Made by a program: the position numbers and the translations under genes. From Kappaphycus alvarezii (lineage: Eukaryota; Rhodophyta; Florideophyceae; Gigartinales; Solieriaceae): DNA of 64,000 nucleotides. Below are positions 12,401-24,089 of the stretch, one piece after another. Under the pieces are notes generated by a model that did no database searches, was not told where the DNA came from, and saw nothing but the letters and a program-made list of their open reading frames with translations. Where the stretch lies: contig NADL03000640.1 in the NCBI GenBank assembly GCA_002205965.3, positions 682,001-746,000 of the forward strand, in the 5' to 3' direction. Position 1 is the first letter of the stretch, and each line of letters opens with the position of its first letter.

Positions 12401-12810
12401 TTCACCCCTCATCAGCTGCTTCTCAGCGAATTTTGTTCCGGGCTCCAAAGGCAGAAACAATTCTTCCGAGCCAATGTGTAGACAAACGCTTTGGGTCCCG
12501 AAGTCTAAATTTGCCCGCATGTCCGAGAGAGTTGGGAGACCAGCAATTAGAGCAAATGGTGACTTCCCCACAACCAGGCAGTCCAGCTTGACCGCTTGGT
12601 TCCCAAAGGTGGTGGGAACCTTGAGCAATAACCGACACAGGAGGAGCTATCTCCGTTCGCGACGGTGATTTTCTTCGATGTATAGTAAGGTGACTGGTAG
12701 AGGCGACGAGATAAATCCGAGGAGTTCACGACCGGTACGGCTCCAGAGTCCAAAAGCGCCCATATTTCTGTGCCATAAACTTTGAGATGCACTCCTTGCA
12801 GCAAGTGTTA
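9410..12810 (-). pseudogene. Ty3/Gypsy copy 2 pol fossil (protease/RT/RNase H/integrase)
   Basis: Pol fossil of Gypsy copy 2. The protease segment at about 12547-12804 has WALLDSGAVPVVNSSDLS, the retropepsin LLDSGA signature. RT at 11635-12018 has IVNVTMKNVKPRFCVKYRAL and MPFGLINARSTFQ. The RT connection at 11235-11480 has ELRRFLGLAGYYCRFIKDFA. RNase H at 10879-11325 has FIVETDASTFAAGAVLTQKE and the NYSASEREAL motif. The integrase core (10183-10371: TYPIDIAGHFPTSKVGNKFL) and tail (9410-9889: FNTGERVLVAHVKAL) follow. The parts lie in several frames and the copy is non-functional with numerous breaks. Confidence 0.82.
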
Positions 12811-13037
12811 CCGTTTATCAGCAACGACGGCAATTATGTGCATATTAATCTTTCCTAACAGCCTTTTCATTATATTCACGGCCCCGTCAGCATCTACTCG
12901 AGTAGGCTGACCAAACATAAGCCCGCAGTTGTCATTTGAAAGCTCAGCGACAACGTTATACTTTCCGACGTATTCATGGAGCTTGTTCGAACCTTTCGTT
13001 CCTTTTTGTTCTTCTTTTGCTTCCTTCTTTGGCCGCA

Positions 13038-14150
13038 AACATTGAATTATTCTGTCAGCGGAACGGAAGGACTTATTCGTACTTTTTGCTGATTATACAC
13101 TAGGCGAGATACCAGAATTTACCCGTGATCTTCTTGACGAGGTTGTTTCGGCAAAGCTTCTCCTTCACAAGTTATTTTCGTCGCGTTAACGATCCCTTTG
13201 ATGTCTTTATCGGTATCCGAATGGCTCTCACCGATGACGTTGATCTGATCCGCTACTCGAGGTTCTTCTTTCCTTTCTTGATCTTCCAAAGCACCGGAAG
13301 CCTTAATTCTCGCTGCAGTCCAGCATGTAGCCTCAGAATGCCACAATCGGCCGCAATGGGTGCAACGATGATCTCAGAGAGGATTCTTTTTGCATCTAGA
13401 TGCTCCATGACCAGATTAGCGGCAATAAGAGCACAATCTAGTGGAATTTTCTCTCTGAGCTGACGACGACGGTCCTGCGACTGTATCAGAATTTTTCTTC
13501 TTCCGCTTGACGAGAAGGGCAAGGAGAGACAGGTCTCCGGCAAGTGCATCTACCTTATCCTCGATGTTGCTCGAGCGAGCATTGGGACGACTAAGAGCCT
13601 TTCTGGCGGTACTTACATAACTTGAGGCGAGGATCCGGAAAACGCAATTCAATTCGCTTGAAAATCCTTCAAAGTCTTCATTAGTTCGGCGTAATTCTTC
13701 GGGCCTTGGAACGACTAGAACCGCTGCAACTTGTCATGTCGACATGCAGCAGTCCTTAGTAATCCAAATCTTGCAATACTGTGGAAACCTGCCTTCTCGT
13801 ACAATCGCTCGGATTTCTTCAAGGAGTTCGGTATGTATTCAATCTCGAGACCTATTTCCAGTGCTTGACAGATGATGTATTGAGGCTCTTCTTCCTCTGC
13901 GAAAGGTTTTGAAAAACTTCTCCTTGACAACGGCGTAGTTCTTGGCATCTTCGATCAGCTCTCCATGGGCTACGAAGGAATCGTAGTAGAACTCGAACGC
14001 GATCCCTTCAAAGTATCCAAGGAGGGATAATTCCTTCTCCTGACTGGAGTTCCCGGTCATCAAAACATTGACGTTAAAGAAAAGGAACTTCTTCACATCG
14101 CTGTTTCCGTTGTAAGCGACGGAATTCGCCCCGTGGAAGAGGCCATCCAC
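13038..14150 (-). pseudogene. Ty3/Gypsy copy 2 gag-like fossil
   Basis: This region follows the right LTR directly in the sense direction. The frame at 13839-14150 has LGYFEGIAFEFYYDSFVAHG and NYAVVKEKFFKTF, a capsid-like helical segment comparable with the gag-like frame of Gypsy copy 1 (YFEDFVRDGALKEE). Farther on, Lys/Glu-rich and Cys/His-containing frames run towards the protease, for example LDCALIAANLVMEHLDAKR. A zinc knuckle is possible, but I cannot place one with confidence. Broken. Confidence 0.5.
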
Positions 14151-14159
14151 AAGAATTAC

Positions 14160-14482
14160 ACGATAGGATCAGAAAGGGGAAAGTTTCAAAATTGCGTTGG
14201 CGACCCTAGGAAGGGGGCTTCCGTCGTTGTGTTTTGTCCCCTCTTCCCCTCTTCCACCAACGGGCAACAAGGTTTATATGGCAATAGCGGGTATGGCCGA
14301 CCGTTCTAGAACCACACCCCGCGCAACCGACAATAATTAAAAAAATATATAAACTACTTTAGAAAATAACTAAAAGTAACTCTAGAGTACAGTAGCTGAC
14401 AAAATAGAAAACTGAGGACAAAAAAACTCATGCAAACAGTCAAAAAGGGCTTTTTTTGGTGACCCTTCAGGAGCAACCAATA
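14160..14482 (-). repeat. 5' LTR of Gypsy copy 2
   Basis: Direct repeat of 8357-8679, followed on the right by the target duplication GTCTA (14483-14487). It contains GGTTTATATGGCAATAGC, AACTCTAGAGTACAGTAGC and the end GAGCAACCAATA. In element orientation (-) this is the upstream LTR. Confidence 0.85.
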
Positions 14483-14487
14483 GTCTA

Positions 14488-15380
14488 ATAGACTGTGACG
14501 ATAGTAGTCCGACGACAATAAACTCGCCCGACAGAATCGGTCTAGCTAAGGAGGGGGGAAATTTGGGGTGTTTTTAATGCATGAAAAATATAGTCAGCTG
14601 TTCCCTGAGGGATTTCATGGAAAGAGATAACGGAAAAGTGGAACGTTACAAACGGATGGAACCTTCCGTAACAAATTGGAACGTTACGGATGGTGGAACC
14701 GTCCGTAACCACCAGAACAGCAAACTCCCCTTCCAGCAAAATCTCACTTCGTCCTAATGACTAGTCACCTGAAAAAGACAAAATAGGGGATTTAGTACTG
14801 TAGGAGTTGATTTTCATTGCAATTTTATGATTTTAGTACTGTTTAGTGAAGAATTGAAAAAGTTTCGCTGTCTTTACAAACAATGGTTCTGGCGGTCGGG
14901 CAGACCCTCGACACCAACAAGCACCAACCGCAAAAAATTCTGCAACTGAGAAAGCATCCAATTCAACCTGTCCCCACTTTCTCTCCCTCTGTGCACTACT
15001 AACCGCCCCTCAAACCCCGCTCAGTGTCCCTCGTCGGGCGGCGTCGCTTGTGTGTCCGGGAGGGCGTCGTTTGGCGATACCTGAGAGTTTAGTCTACCTA
15101 AACTTCCTCGCTACAGAGGGCGGAGCACTTCGTGTGCACAGGTAAGCAAGGAACTGTTGGGAAACTTCGCTCTAATGGCATAAAGAGGTGTTGAATTAAA
15201 GAGTCGGGAAAGAGGTAAAGAGGCGGGAAAGAGTTAAAGAGGCGGGAAAGAGGTAAAGAGGAGAGAAGTAAAGGATTAATGCAGGAAGGCAACTCCGCTG
15301 GTTCCGCCCGTCGTCAAATCTGAAACAAAGAAAAACTCGCACTTCTCCCATGGAAATCCACAAGTACGCGAACCGTTTTG
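14488..15380. other. Spacer, no gene seen
   Basis: Between Gypsy copy 2 and the LINE. It has a local near-palindromic block with repeated AACGTTAC/GTCCGTAAC words at about 14640-14720. It also holds the purine-rich tandem repeat at 15201-15274. The small (-) frame at 14542-14739 carries no recognisable motif. Confidence 0.45.
15201..15274. repeat. 19-bp purine-rich tandem repeat
   Basis: Just under four copies of a 19-bp unit GAGGCGGGAAAGAGGTAAA (first copy GAGTCGGGAAAGAGGTAAA at 15201, then 15220 and 15239, with a degenerate last copy at 15258). It lies about 100 bp beyond the last LINE codons on the 3' side of the element, so it could belong to the LINE tail or to the spacer. Confidence 0.8.
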
Positions 15381-18300
15381 TTAATTTTCAAAGAAAAAAA
15401 CCCGAAAAAACACTTTTGCAGTACAACGAAACCTATCCCTCCAGCACCGTGCAAAATATGGTGCCATTTGGATGTTGTGGTGATAAAGGCTTACAATGTA
15501 AAGAAATGGCAGGAAGACGTCAAAACGCTGGAAAACTGACGGGAGGCCGGCCAACAGGCACGCTGCATTGGACATTACTGCTTCTGCGGCATGACGCTGT
15601 GTTAAGATTTCTTTGACCTTTGGGTAGGTCTCCCTTGCCCTCGTAGCGACATTGCGTGCGACGTCGGTTAGCAACGCGTGGGCGTCCGGGTGCCATCCCC
15701 CGAGGGTAGAGATAGGGACGGGCACTAGCCTACTTCCGGCGGAAGACGCGATAAAGGACTCGTATTTTCTGTGCTTCGCCGTTCTTGCCGCGTTAAGCGA
15801 GGTGAGTGGGTTGAATGTCCTCACTCTCCTGTTCGAGGGCACTAGGGGGTTGACGAAGGTGACGTTGAAGAAGTCTGTTCCGCCAGTTCGTCCCATTGCG
15901 CGAATGTCGGGTCTTGTGCGGTGGACCCCTTCTCGTGGGTTGATGACTGGATGTCGCGCAGCTTTCCCGAGATCGCTTGCCAATAAACGAACCTGACAGT
16001 CGTGTCTTCGCGTCCTTTCGCCCCCGTGTAAGCAGTGCAACAGATGGTCGCCGAAACAGTCGAGAGTTTCGGGTAGTTCCGCTTGAGGTATGGTGTTTCC
16101 GGAGGAAAGAGCGGGACTTGGCAATAGTATTGGAACCATATCGAGAATCCTCTTGGTTCAAAGCTAGTCTTAAGGCCCGGAGATGGGGTGCAGTACACCC
16201 AATCTTTCGCGCCGGGGAGCCCCATGGAGGCACGGAAGGCCTGCAGTCTATTGTCGCCCACATCGATCTCCTCTTGCACCCGCTCGTGGATGGCGTCCGA
16301 TAGTGTCTTCTGTGATGGTGTTTTGTTTGAGCAGAGGGCACTAAAGGGGATAATCCTGGACTGGGAGCAAGAGAGGGACCAAATCTGGTGCGCCTCGACG
16401 ATGTCTCGGTACGTTGAGAGATCCGTAATTGCCGCTAGGAGGAGGGCTGCACACAGCCTGTTGGAGGCTGCGCTGGAGGCGAGGAAGGCTGCAGATGCAA
16501 TTGACTTCGCCGAAGTGAGTCCAATTCCTAGTGATGGCTTCTTGGCGGTGATCGGTTTCATGGGCAACTGCAGTTCTCGAAATATGTCGGGGTCGAGGAC
16601 GCCCCCAGCCAGTGTGCGCACACAGTTCTCCATCATTGCATCGAATATTGCAGCGCCTTCCGCAGTGCAAGCTGGTGGCACCACCCGTAACAGGTATCCG
16701 AGCTTACAGACCCCGAAACAGTTGCGCAGGAGCTGGAACGCGATATGCGTGTTCCCCAAGGCGATGATAGAGTCGAGGAACGGCTTCAGGGACTTCACAT
16801 GGCCTGTGAAGTGCTGCTGGGTAAACCCGTTGATGCCAACCGGAGCGTTCAGGACAACTGTGCCCTCGCTGTACTCCAGTGTGAGTTCTCTTGGATAGAG
16901 GCGTTGCACTGACTCCAGTGGTGGAGTTGGCCACCAGACTCTGCATTCCGGCACTGCTAGGTGCAGACCCCGAGCTGTGGCCTCTGGCGATGACAAGATG
17001 TCCAGTGCCTTGCGGAGCTGGTCGTGTTTTGCGATGATGTACCCATCATCATGGTACCAGAGTTGAAACAGCAGGTTGCCGAGTTGCTGCTCTTCGTCAT
17101 CCCCTGATTTCAATAACCGTTGGATTTTGAGGCACGGGGTGCAGCGCAAGATCGAAAAGGAGCCCACCGAGATTGTCCCCTTGTTGCGTTCCTTGCACGC
17201 TCCGGATTATATGGCTGCCAAACCACAAGAAAGCGGGCTCATGTGCATAGCAGTATGCCACCCACGGAAACAGGTCGGGGAACTGGTGTTTGACTGCTGC
17301 CAGGAAAGCTGTCCGACTGCACAAATTGAATGCATTTTTGAGGTCAACGGTCAGCAATGCGTATTCGGTGTGCCCGAACTTCTGTACGACCCTTCGGACT
17401 CCATGGACGACGGTATCAGTGCCGGATCGGGTAGCAATGCCAACCTGCAGCGGTTGTAGGTATTTAGCTGCTCTCGCGGAGGCTCTTGTCATCAGGCAAC
17501 TACAGTCAATCTGCGCAGCGTTTCTCCTACGGCTATTGGCCTGGGTGTCAGGTCTTTCTTGGCCAAAGGGGTTAGGGGCGCTCCAGCTATCCAAGGTGCA
17601 AGAGCGGCTGGGGCCTTGCCGGCTGCTAGGGTGTTCAACATTTTAGACAAGGCTGCCAAAAATCCGGACGGGCCAGATGAAGACGGGGCTCGCAGAAGTT
17701 CGACGAGGTGCCAAGGTTTGAGACCAGAACCCCCCGCAGAGGAACCTGGTTTAAACCCAAGAACAGCATCGAGCACCTCCTTCTCCGTGAAGTCGCGGAA
17801 GGGCGAGATATTGTCTAGTGGGGTGTGGTGCGCTGCCTCGTCGTTGGGAGCTTGTTGCGGGTGCTTCGCGAGGAGTGCCTGGACGACCTCGGGGTGGGTG
17901 GTAAGACGCCCAACGAGCCGAGCGCCTGTGCTGCCTTTCCGTATGCCCCTCCTTGGCCAGTTTAGTAGCTCTGCTGATATTTACCCGTTGCTGGTCGGAG
18001 ATAAGCGGCGTAGCCGCAGCGCGTAGGGGAGACGTACTGACGGCTTGTTCCCACAAAGTCATGTATTGGCCGGAGGTCCATAGTTCTACCCGCTCTTTCA
18101 TTGCTTCTGCGATCGATTGCGGGCGGCGTTCGAGAGAACAGGAGCTGGGGAGGGACATGTCCGAAAACATCACTGCCGGAAACAGGAATACTTTGGCAAA
18201 TGTCTGCACTCGCTGGGGTTGTCCAGATGTGCAGGCGGCAACTGCCTCCTCCATTGTCTTGGCATACAACTCGGCGAGTAGTCCCCGGAATTTTGTTGGG

Positions 18301-18986
18301 ATATGTGTCATGACGGGAGTGTGCGTTGTGAATATTTCTTGGATAGGTGGCAGTGGTTGTATCTCCGGTGTCGATGGTTGAGCGTCTGCCTCTGGTGGCA
18401 ATGGTTGAGCGACTACCGCGGGTGCTGGTGATGAAAGAGCCGCGGGGACAGGGGCCTTTGGTGGGGGAATACAAGGTGTGGTACACCCAGTATTTGCCGG
18501 TGGGGCTGGGTCGTCTGGGACGGGGACTGGGGAGGCTGTCGTCGGCGGTAATGGGCTGCGCAGTTGTGTCTTGTGTAGTGGTAGGTACCGCCTCGGCGCG
18601 GTATGGACTGTGCATCTTGGGCACTCTGAGTAGGAGAACTCGAAGAGGCCGTTTTCCCTCGGGCCGGAAACCTTAGAGCCTATGTACTGGTTGTGACAAC
18701 CACAGTACCAGTAGCCCACCTGTGCGAGATAGCTCATCAACTTGCCGTGCTGATGCGCCTTTGGTTGTCCCATCTTGGACCCGACGCTGTGTGTAGTACG
18801 AAGGTGGGCCAGTAGACTGGCGACTGTTCGTATTCCCGGCCTAAGCGATGGGCACAGCGGGCAATACCCGGGCCTTGGTGGTAGCCTTGTCGAGTTAGTG
18901 CCTGACATCGGGCTTTCTGACAGCCATTTTCCGTCATCCCCTTCGATGGGCTTGTGTTCTAGGTGGCGCAAGTGCACCATCTGCAT
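15381..18986 (-). mobile_element. RLE-type non-LTR retrotransposon (LINE-1 of this window), nearly full coding length
   Basis: One protein-coding element read leftwards in a few overlapping frames. The N-terminus (18986-17751) carries a C2H2 finger (CPLCPSLRPGIRTVASLLAHL...H) and a second Cys cluster (YWYCGCHNQYIGSK ... CPRC), then a Pro-rich linker. RT follows: SSSGPSGFLAALSKMLNTL and RPIAVGETLRRL (17776-17492), LLTVDLKNAFNLCSRTAFL and VQGTQQGDNLGGLLFDLA (17594-17097), then the YHDDG box at about 17041-17055. The C-terminus has a CCHC-type knuckle (CFGDHLLHCLHGGERTRRHD) and TRPDIRAMGRTGGTDFFNVT, the PD...D core of a restriction-like endonuclease. This order (zinc finger, RT, CCHC, RLE; no APE domain) is that of R2/CRE/NeSL-type LINEs, which cut the target and prime reverse transcription from it. 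At least two frameshifts separate the parts. Confidence 0.85.
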
Positions 18987-19419
18987 TGAAGTTTACAGTA
19001 TGTCCGAAAGTGGCCACGTGGAGGCTTAGTAACAAATTTCCGCCTCCCTGAGGTCTTAAACCAGTGCACCCTACTAAACGATTGGACTTATTACAGTGCT
19101 GTATGCCAAACCTCGGGACTCCGATCCTGTACGCCGGTATGCACCTCAGACCTCATTTTTCAACAGTGTAATTGTCACAAAACCTGGGTTCCAGGTGGCC
19201 ACGTGTGGTTGATCAAAAAATTGACCGTTTCAATATTCGAACTTGCCGGCGGAGTTCGGCTTTTGGGAAGTGAGGAGCGGCGGCGGGGGAGGAGAAGTGT
19301 TGGACGCCTACAGCGTAATCGCCTCTCGAGTAGCCAAAAAGAGGTGGAGATGCGAAAGCTGAAAGGTGGTGTGTTGGCGAAAAGCAGGTGTTGGGCATTG
19401 AGCATGCACGAAAAGAAAA
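18987..19419. other. Spacer between LINE and Tc1 element
   Basis: The 5' flank of the LINE. A G-rich patch at about 19245-19290 gives chance open frames on both strands. Sequence from about 19375 may already be a degraded outer part of the Tc1 inverted repeat. No gene recognised. Confidence 0.4.
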
Positions 19420-20693
19420 TCTGGCCATTCCTATTTAATTTTGATGCCGACTCAGCCCCTAAAACCGTTTTGAAGAAGGTCAGTTATTTCTTAATTTTCC
19501 TTAAAAAAGGCTACCTTGGTGGCTGACAAAAAGATAGCACCCAGACTAGTCTACCTAGTTTAGAACAAATGAAGATGCCTTTAGTAGTCCGTCTTCTTCC
19601 CTCTTTCTAAGACTTGCTTAACACGGTTGGGCATACCTCTAAGCGAAGTTTGAAGGTAGTCTGTCGAAATATTCTCCCATTCCTCAAGGACGACATTTCT
19701 GAGTCCCCCAAGATCCCAAAACTGTCTGCCATTCGCGTAAACCTTCCGCAAGAGTAAGCCCCAAACGTCCTCTATCGAATTGAGATCAGGACTTTTAGCA
19801 AGCAGTACTATAACCATAATATTCTTGTCTTTAACCCACGACTTCTTCAACTTTGCTGAGTGTATGGAAGCATTATCTTGTTGAAACTGCAATACAAACG
19901 GGTGCTTTACGGCAGAAAAAGGGAGCAAACAGTCTTGCAGTGTCCCTGTGTACATCGCTGCGTTCTGGTTCTCCGATACAATAACCAAATGTGACTTACT
20001 TGCCTCCGAAAAGGCACCTTACACTATCAATCCCTCTTTCTCACCTGCAGTTTCGATAAAACGGTTTCGTCGCCACGTAAATCATGTCAGTAGGACTGGA
20101 AACCGTCAGGAACGTCCATAATAAATTTCTTCTCGTCAAAAAGACGACTCTTGCCCATTCTAGAGGGTGGTAGGGAGCGTGCTCAACGGCTTAGGCCAAG
20201 CGGTCGGTAATATGCTGAGACGTGAGTGGAGGATACCGCTTAACCTTTTGGAGTTTCGTAAAACGGGCTCGGGAAAGTACGCGAAGGGTGTTCAATTTCG
20301 AAAGGGGAGTTGAAGGGACTTATAAATGGCTCCTGCCGTCAAATTGGACTTCATTGCCTCCCTAATGATTTGGTGTTCTGTTGCGGCCGCCAATTTTCGG
20401 GGCCTTCCTGGTGATTTTTACTTTCCATAGTCGTCTTTTTCTTTCAGGAATGCTGCTACATACTTTCGAGGCCGTTTTAGCTTCTCAGAATCGACTTAAC
20501 CTTCCATTTGGCGCCTGAGTATGCGGCAATTTGGGCACGTTCAATTTCATTCAACTGTCAGCCCTTGCTCATTGTTTGATTGCTGAAAGATGGATCCAGA
20601 GTCTCGAAGATGGTCGCTGGGATGTCCTGCCAAATATATGGGGCGACTTTGCCTTGCATTTTGGTGCAAACTTGGTGTTACGGTCGAATGGGT
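19420..20693 (-). mobile_element. Tc1/mariner element, family A copy 1, truncated at one end
   Basis: Same family as 49855-51354. The left end (19420-19524) matches the ~165-bp TIR of that copy (TATTTAATTTTGATGC, AAAGGCTACCTTGGTGGCTGA). The right end stops at GGTCGAATGGG (about 20693), just where the other copy enters its TIR, so one TIR is missing. Internal homology includes CATTTTGGTGCAAACTTGG-like and GATCCAGAGTCTCGAAGATGG. The transposase lies on the - strand, with LFDEKKFIMDVPDGFQSY (first catalytic Asp, about 20100-20160) and FQQDNASIHSAK ... LLAKSPDLNSIEDVWG (19581-19988). The spacing between the second Asp and the Glu is 34 residues (DD34E, Tc1 type). Frameshifts separate these parts. 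Confidence 0.85.
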
Positions 20694-23600
20694 TAAATCA
20701 AGTTGCGATAAATTCGACTCTGGTGGCCACGGAAACACACAGTAAGGTTCTAACAGTGTCGACGAGATTATATTCCACAGAGAATTTCATATTAAATTGA
20801 GCCTGAGTAGTGGCTCGGCGGCAGGGGACCTTCTAGGAAATACGAAAAGTAGCGTTGGTATGAGAACTGTAGGGAATTATGACTTGATTGTTATGAGAAT
20901 TATATGAGTGACTATTCTGAGTATCATAGGGTAGGCATTAGTAAAATTCTCAACAGGAATTGTGAGCAGTTTCATGGAGATAATTGTCTCTGAAGATGAG
21001 TGTGACGGAAATTGATGCTCTGAAAGAAAATCGACAAATAGGAACCAAATTTGCTAAATAGACCGATCTACTGACATCCTGAAGAACATAACGACTTTGT
21101 TGGTGAGTTTAGAAGTTAGAGGTAGACTTTTGTACAATAATGTTTGTTGAAAAAGTAAATGGTGGTAAATAATGGCTGATAAGTAAATAAAACATTATAA
21201 GTGCAACTAATGCTCAGTAATACATGAATACAACGGTTTTAACGCTTCCTTGAAAGGTGATACAATAATATGTTTCGAAAAAGGAAGGATATACCTACTA
21301 CGAGTTTAAGAAAGGGAATTTGAAGGTTCTTCCCAAAGACACAACCTCCTCAAAAGAAATAAGAAATGGTACTAAAGGTAGAGGACTCTTCTCCCTAGCT
21401 TCCCATTTTTATCTCAGTTTCATTAGTTCTGATATTTGTACATCAACAAGGGGAAGGAAGGACATAATCTTCCAGCGATAAAGCTTGAAAGTGAATCATT
21501 CAACTGTTAAGGGATGAGAAGTAATTAAATCCTCATTGTGTATATATCCGCTAAGAAATGTTCTATATAACAGGCGATGGATAAAACTATTTGCCAAAGT
21601 AATAAATGTCAGTAAATTGAGTACTGGACCTGATGAAAATGCTTTAAAATATTTCAAAATTCTTAAGTAGTAGTAGGGTTGTGCTTGAGGTGAAGAAATT
21701 GACCAACGAAGAAAAATCTCGGAGCGATAGACTGGGAAAAGACATGGGTTTGTAAGGATATGTTATGCAATTTACTTTAACTTAAGTGAGTGAATAAGAG
21801 AAGAACAAACTCGGAAGAAGATCCCTGAAGACGATGAAGTGAAGATCTCTTTCAGAAGGAAGGTAATAACAACAGGACGAAAATTAGAATACTAAAGTAT
21901 CAATGACTTATACTGAAATTACACAGTGTTTTAAGCTATTATTAATTCTATTGATCCTTCGCAAGGCGAAATGATTAGGATTCAATTAAAGATTCAATAA
22001 TTTACATTTGTGTCAATTTCTTTACCGCGTAAAGGGCTATAATCCAGACTACTATTTGAAGAGGAACTAATTTTTCTATGTTTTCTAGTAAGAATATATT
22101 GACCACGCACTAGTTACAATGGCCTCGATGAATATGGTGATAACTGCGGAAAAGTGCTCGAAAAGCTGGTGGGCAGTTGAAAGAGAAAAATCATGTAAAC
22201 TAGTAAAGAAGAATTGGACTTATACATAAAGAATGAAGTCGATCTTGAGGGAAGGTACTAGATAGATCTATACGTATCGGAAAGGTTACGTATATCTTTA
22301 GTCCTTACTCAGTAAGCAGTCTGCCTGAAAGCTGAAGTACGGAATGTATATTGCTGTCGTAATCAAACTTACCCTACTTGACTACTGGTAAATTTGTACT
22401 AGAGAATTTGAAGGGATTTGGGGTGAGTTCGAAGCCGTAGCCCAGGTTTTCATTGCTGTTTCAAGGGGAAAAAATTTACAGTACGTGATGTCAGGGTAAT
22501 TATTTCTTTTGTTGAAAATATCATTTGTCGATGAATACTGAAAAATGAATTAAATATATATCTGGTATGCAAAGATAATTATGTTAATATGATTTTATAC
22601 CCATTTCGAGGTGTTTTTAAACCCATACATCATTCCCAGTAAAAGAGCACCCCTCATTCCCCCGATTTCGGAGATTATGAAAGTTTGATTTGGAAGTCGC
22701 TATCAGAAATCCTGTCCGTGAGATAACAGGGAATTCATCAAAATTTGAACCCCAAAAATTAGTTATGATTCATCCTGAGCAGGAACGTAATATTTCCGAT
22801 ACCACTTTGTCCAACGGTTAGATGAGAAATCATGAGAATAAAGAAACATCGCCATGAGGTCTGTAAAAACCAAGCAGATTTGAGAGATAAAAAGTGCTGG
22901 CCTTCGACAAGAATGGTCAGAATTGACCACATCATTAACCCTATTAATCATTGAATGGAATGGAATTGAATTGAATCTATTTAGTAATTTCATAATGCGC
23001 TGCACCTTGCCCCGATGAGTCCGGGATCCGTTGTATGTATTCAAGATGTCATGAAAGTTAGCAACCGTATTATATACGTTCAGTATTTCACGATACGGGA
23101 AGAGGCGTGCACAAACTTTTTAGACTTCAAATAGTGTGGAAAATGATAGAATATCTCTTCATCGCAAGAATTTTATTTAATGTTGATCACCCACCCACCG
23201 AAACAATCATTTGTAAAAATGGTATGGGAAACATTGAATAGTTATTACTGAGCTAATGTAAGAGAATGACCATGATGTTCATTGAAAAACATTTGACATA
23301 CTGACATGCGAAATTATTTGGAAACTTGGCCTTCATCCTTACCTCTGACTCTCAGCAGTTTACAGTGTTATTGCAAAATACATTGAGATTTTTAAATTCT
23401 TTACTGTTAAACACTCCGATATCATATCTCACTCTCAGTGAAATAATTATTATAGAAATTCAAGCGTCGGTACTACATCAAATACTAATGAATAAGTAAA
23501 TTGCAATATTAACCTCATGAAACGTTGACAAGCATTTAATCCTTCCTTGAGATGTAAAATTTGTGATACTTTAACGTATGAAAAGTTAGGCCACCTGCTA

Positions 23601-24089
23601 CCTGAGGGATATGAGGGCGTAGGTATTTCCTTCTATGTAGAGAAAACACAAGGTACATTAAAGCTTGAGTACTGCACAAGTCATATAAATTATCTTTGCT
23701 ATTATTTGTTACATAGTTAATAAAACTTTGCTTAGAAACTTAAAGTGACAGCAGAGCATTCCGGTATTATTTGGCGAATTTTTGGTCTGCGGCTGCAAAT
23801 TCGATTCATATATAAGCATTGTTCTTGTCACCTACGATGCGTGCTTCGTACGCATCTTCTGAAGCCAAAGAATAAGACGTATGCCTCGTTGGCTCCGTAG
23901 GGTGCAGTGTCCTTTTTACGTAATAGACACATACACGACAGCGGCTAAGTGGTAACTGGTCCTTAAGGTCTAATGTGCAAATATAATAAAGACAAAAAAA
24001 CCGTCCATCAAATAGTACTGGAAATTCAAAATATATCCGCATATCCTTTCGCTGATTGCATGGAAAAAATTAGACTACCTAAACGTGCT
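20694..24089. other. AT-rich spacer with decayed sequence, no gene named
   Basis: More than 3 kb without a domain I can name. From about 20.9 to 22.4 kb the + strand is purine-rich with short open runs, which looks like decayed + strand coding. Between 22.95 and 22.98 kb there is a short GAATG/GAATT microsatellite-like run. Candidate (-) frames at 22763-23044 and 23806-24042 have no recognisable motif. The latter has a Cys-rich patch (SRCRVCVYYVKR) that could be chance. Confidence 0.45.

Larger units (their letters stand above)
8357..14482 (-). mobile_element. Ty3/Gypsy retrotransposon copy 2, structurally complete but broken
   Basis: A 6.1-kb element with two LTRs (8357-8679 and 14160-14482) and a 5-bp target duplication GTCTA at 8352-8356 and 14483-14487. 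Its internal order on the - strand is gag, protease, RT, RNase H, integrase. The LTRs differ at many positions, including small indels, so the insertion is not recent. Coding parts are broken many times. Sequence just inside the left LTR (minus strand GGGGCCGGGATGG next to the LTR) may be a degraded polypurine tract. The expected primer-binding site inside the right LTR is not clear, because gag-like sequence begins almost at once. Confidence 0.88.

Noticed and set aside
17559-18026. Long + strand open frames over 15.6-18.7 kb
   Set aside because: All are antisense to the RLE LINE, whose domains read clearly on the - strand; GC-rich coding makes open antisense frames likely.
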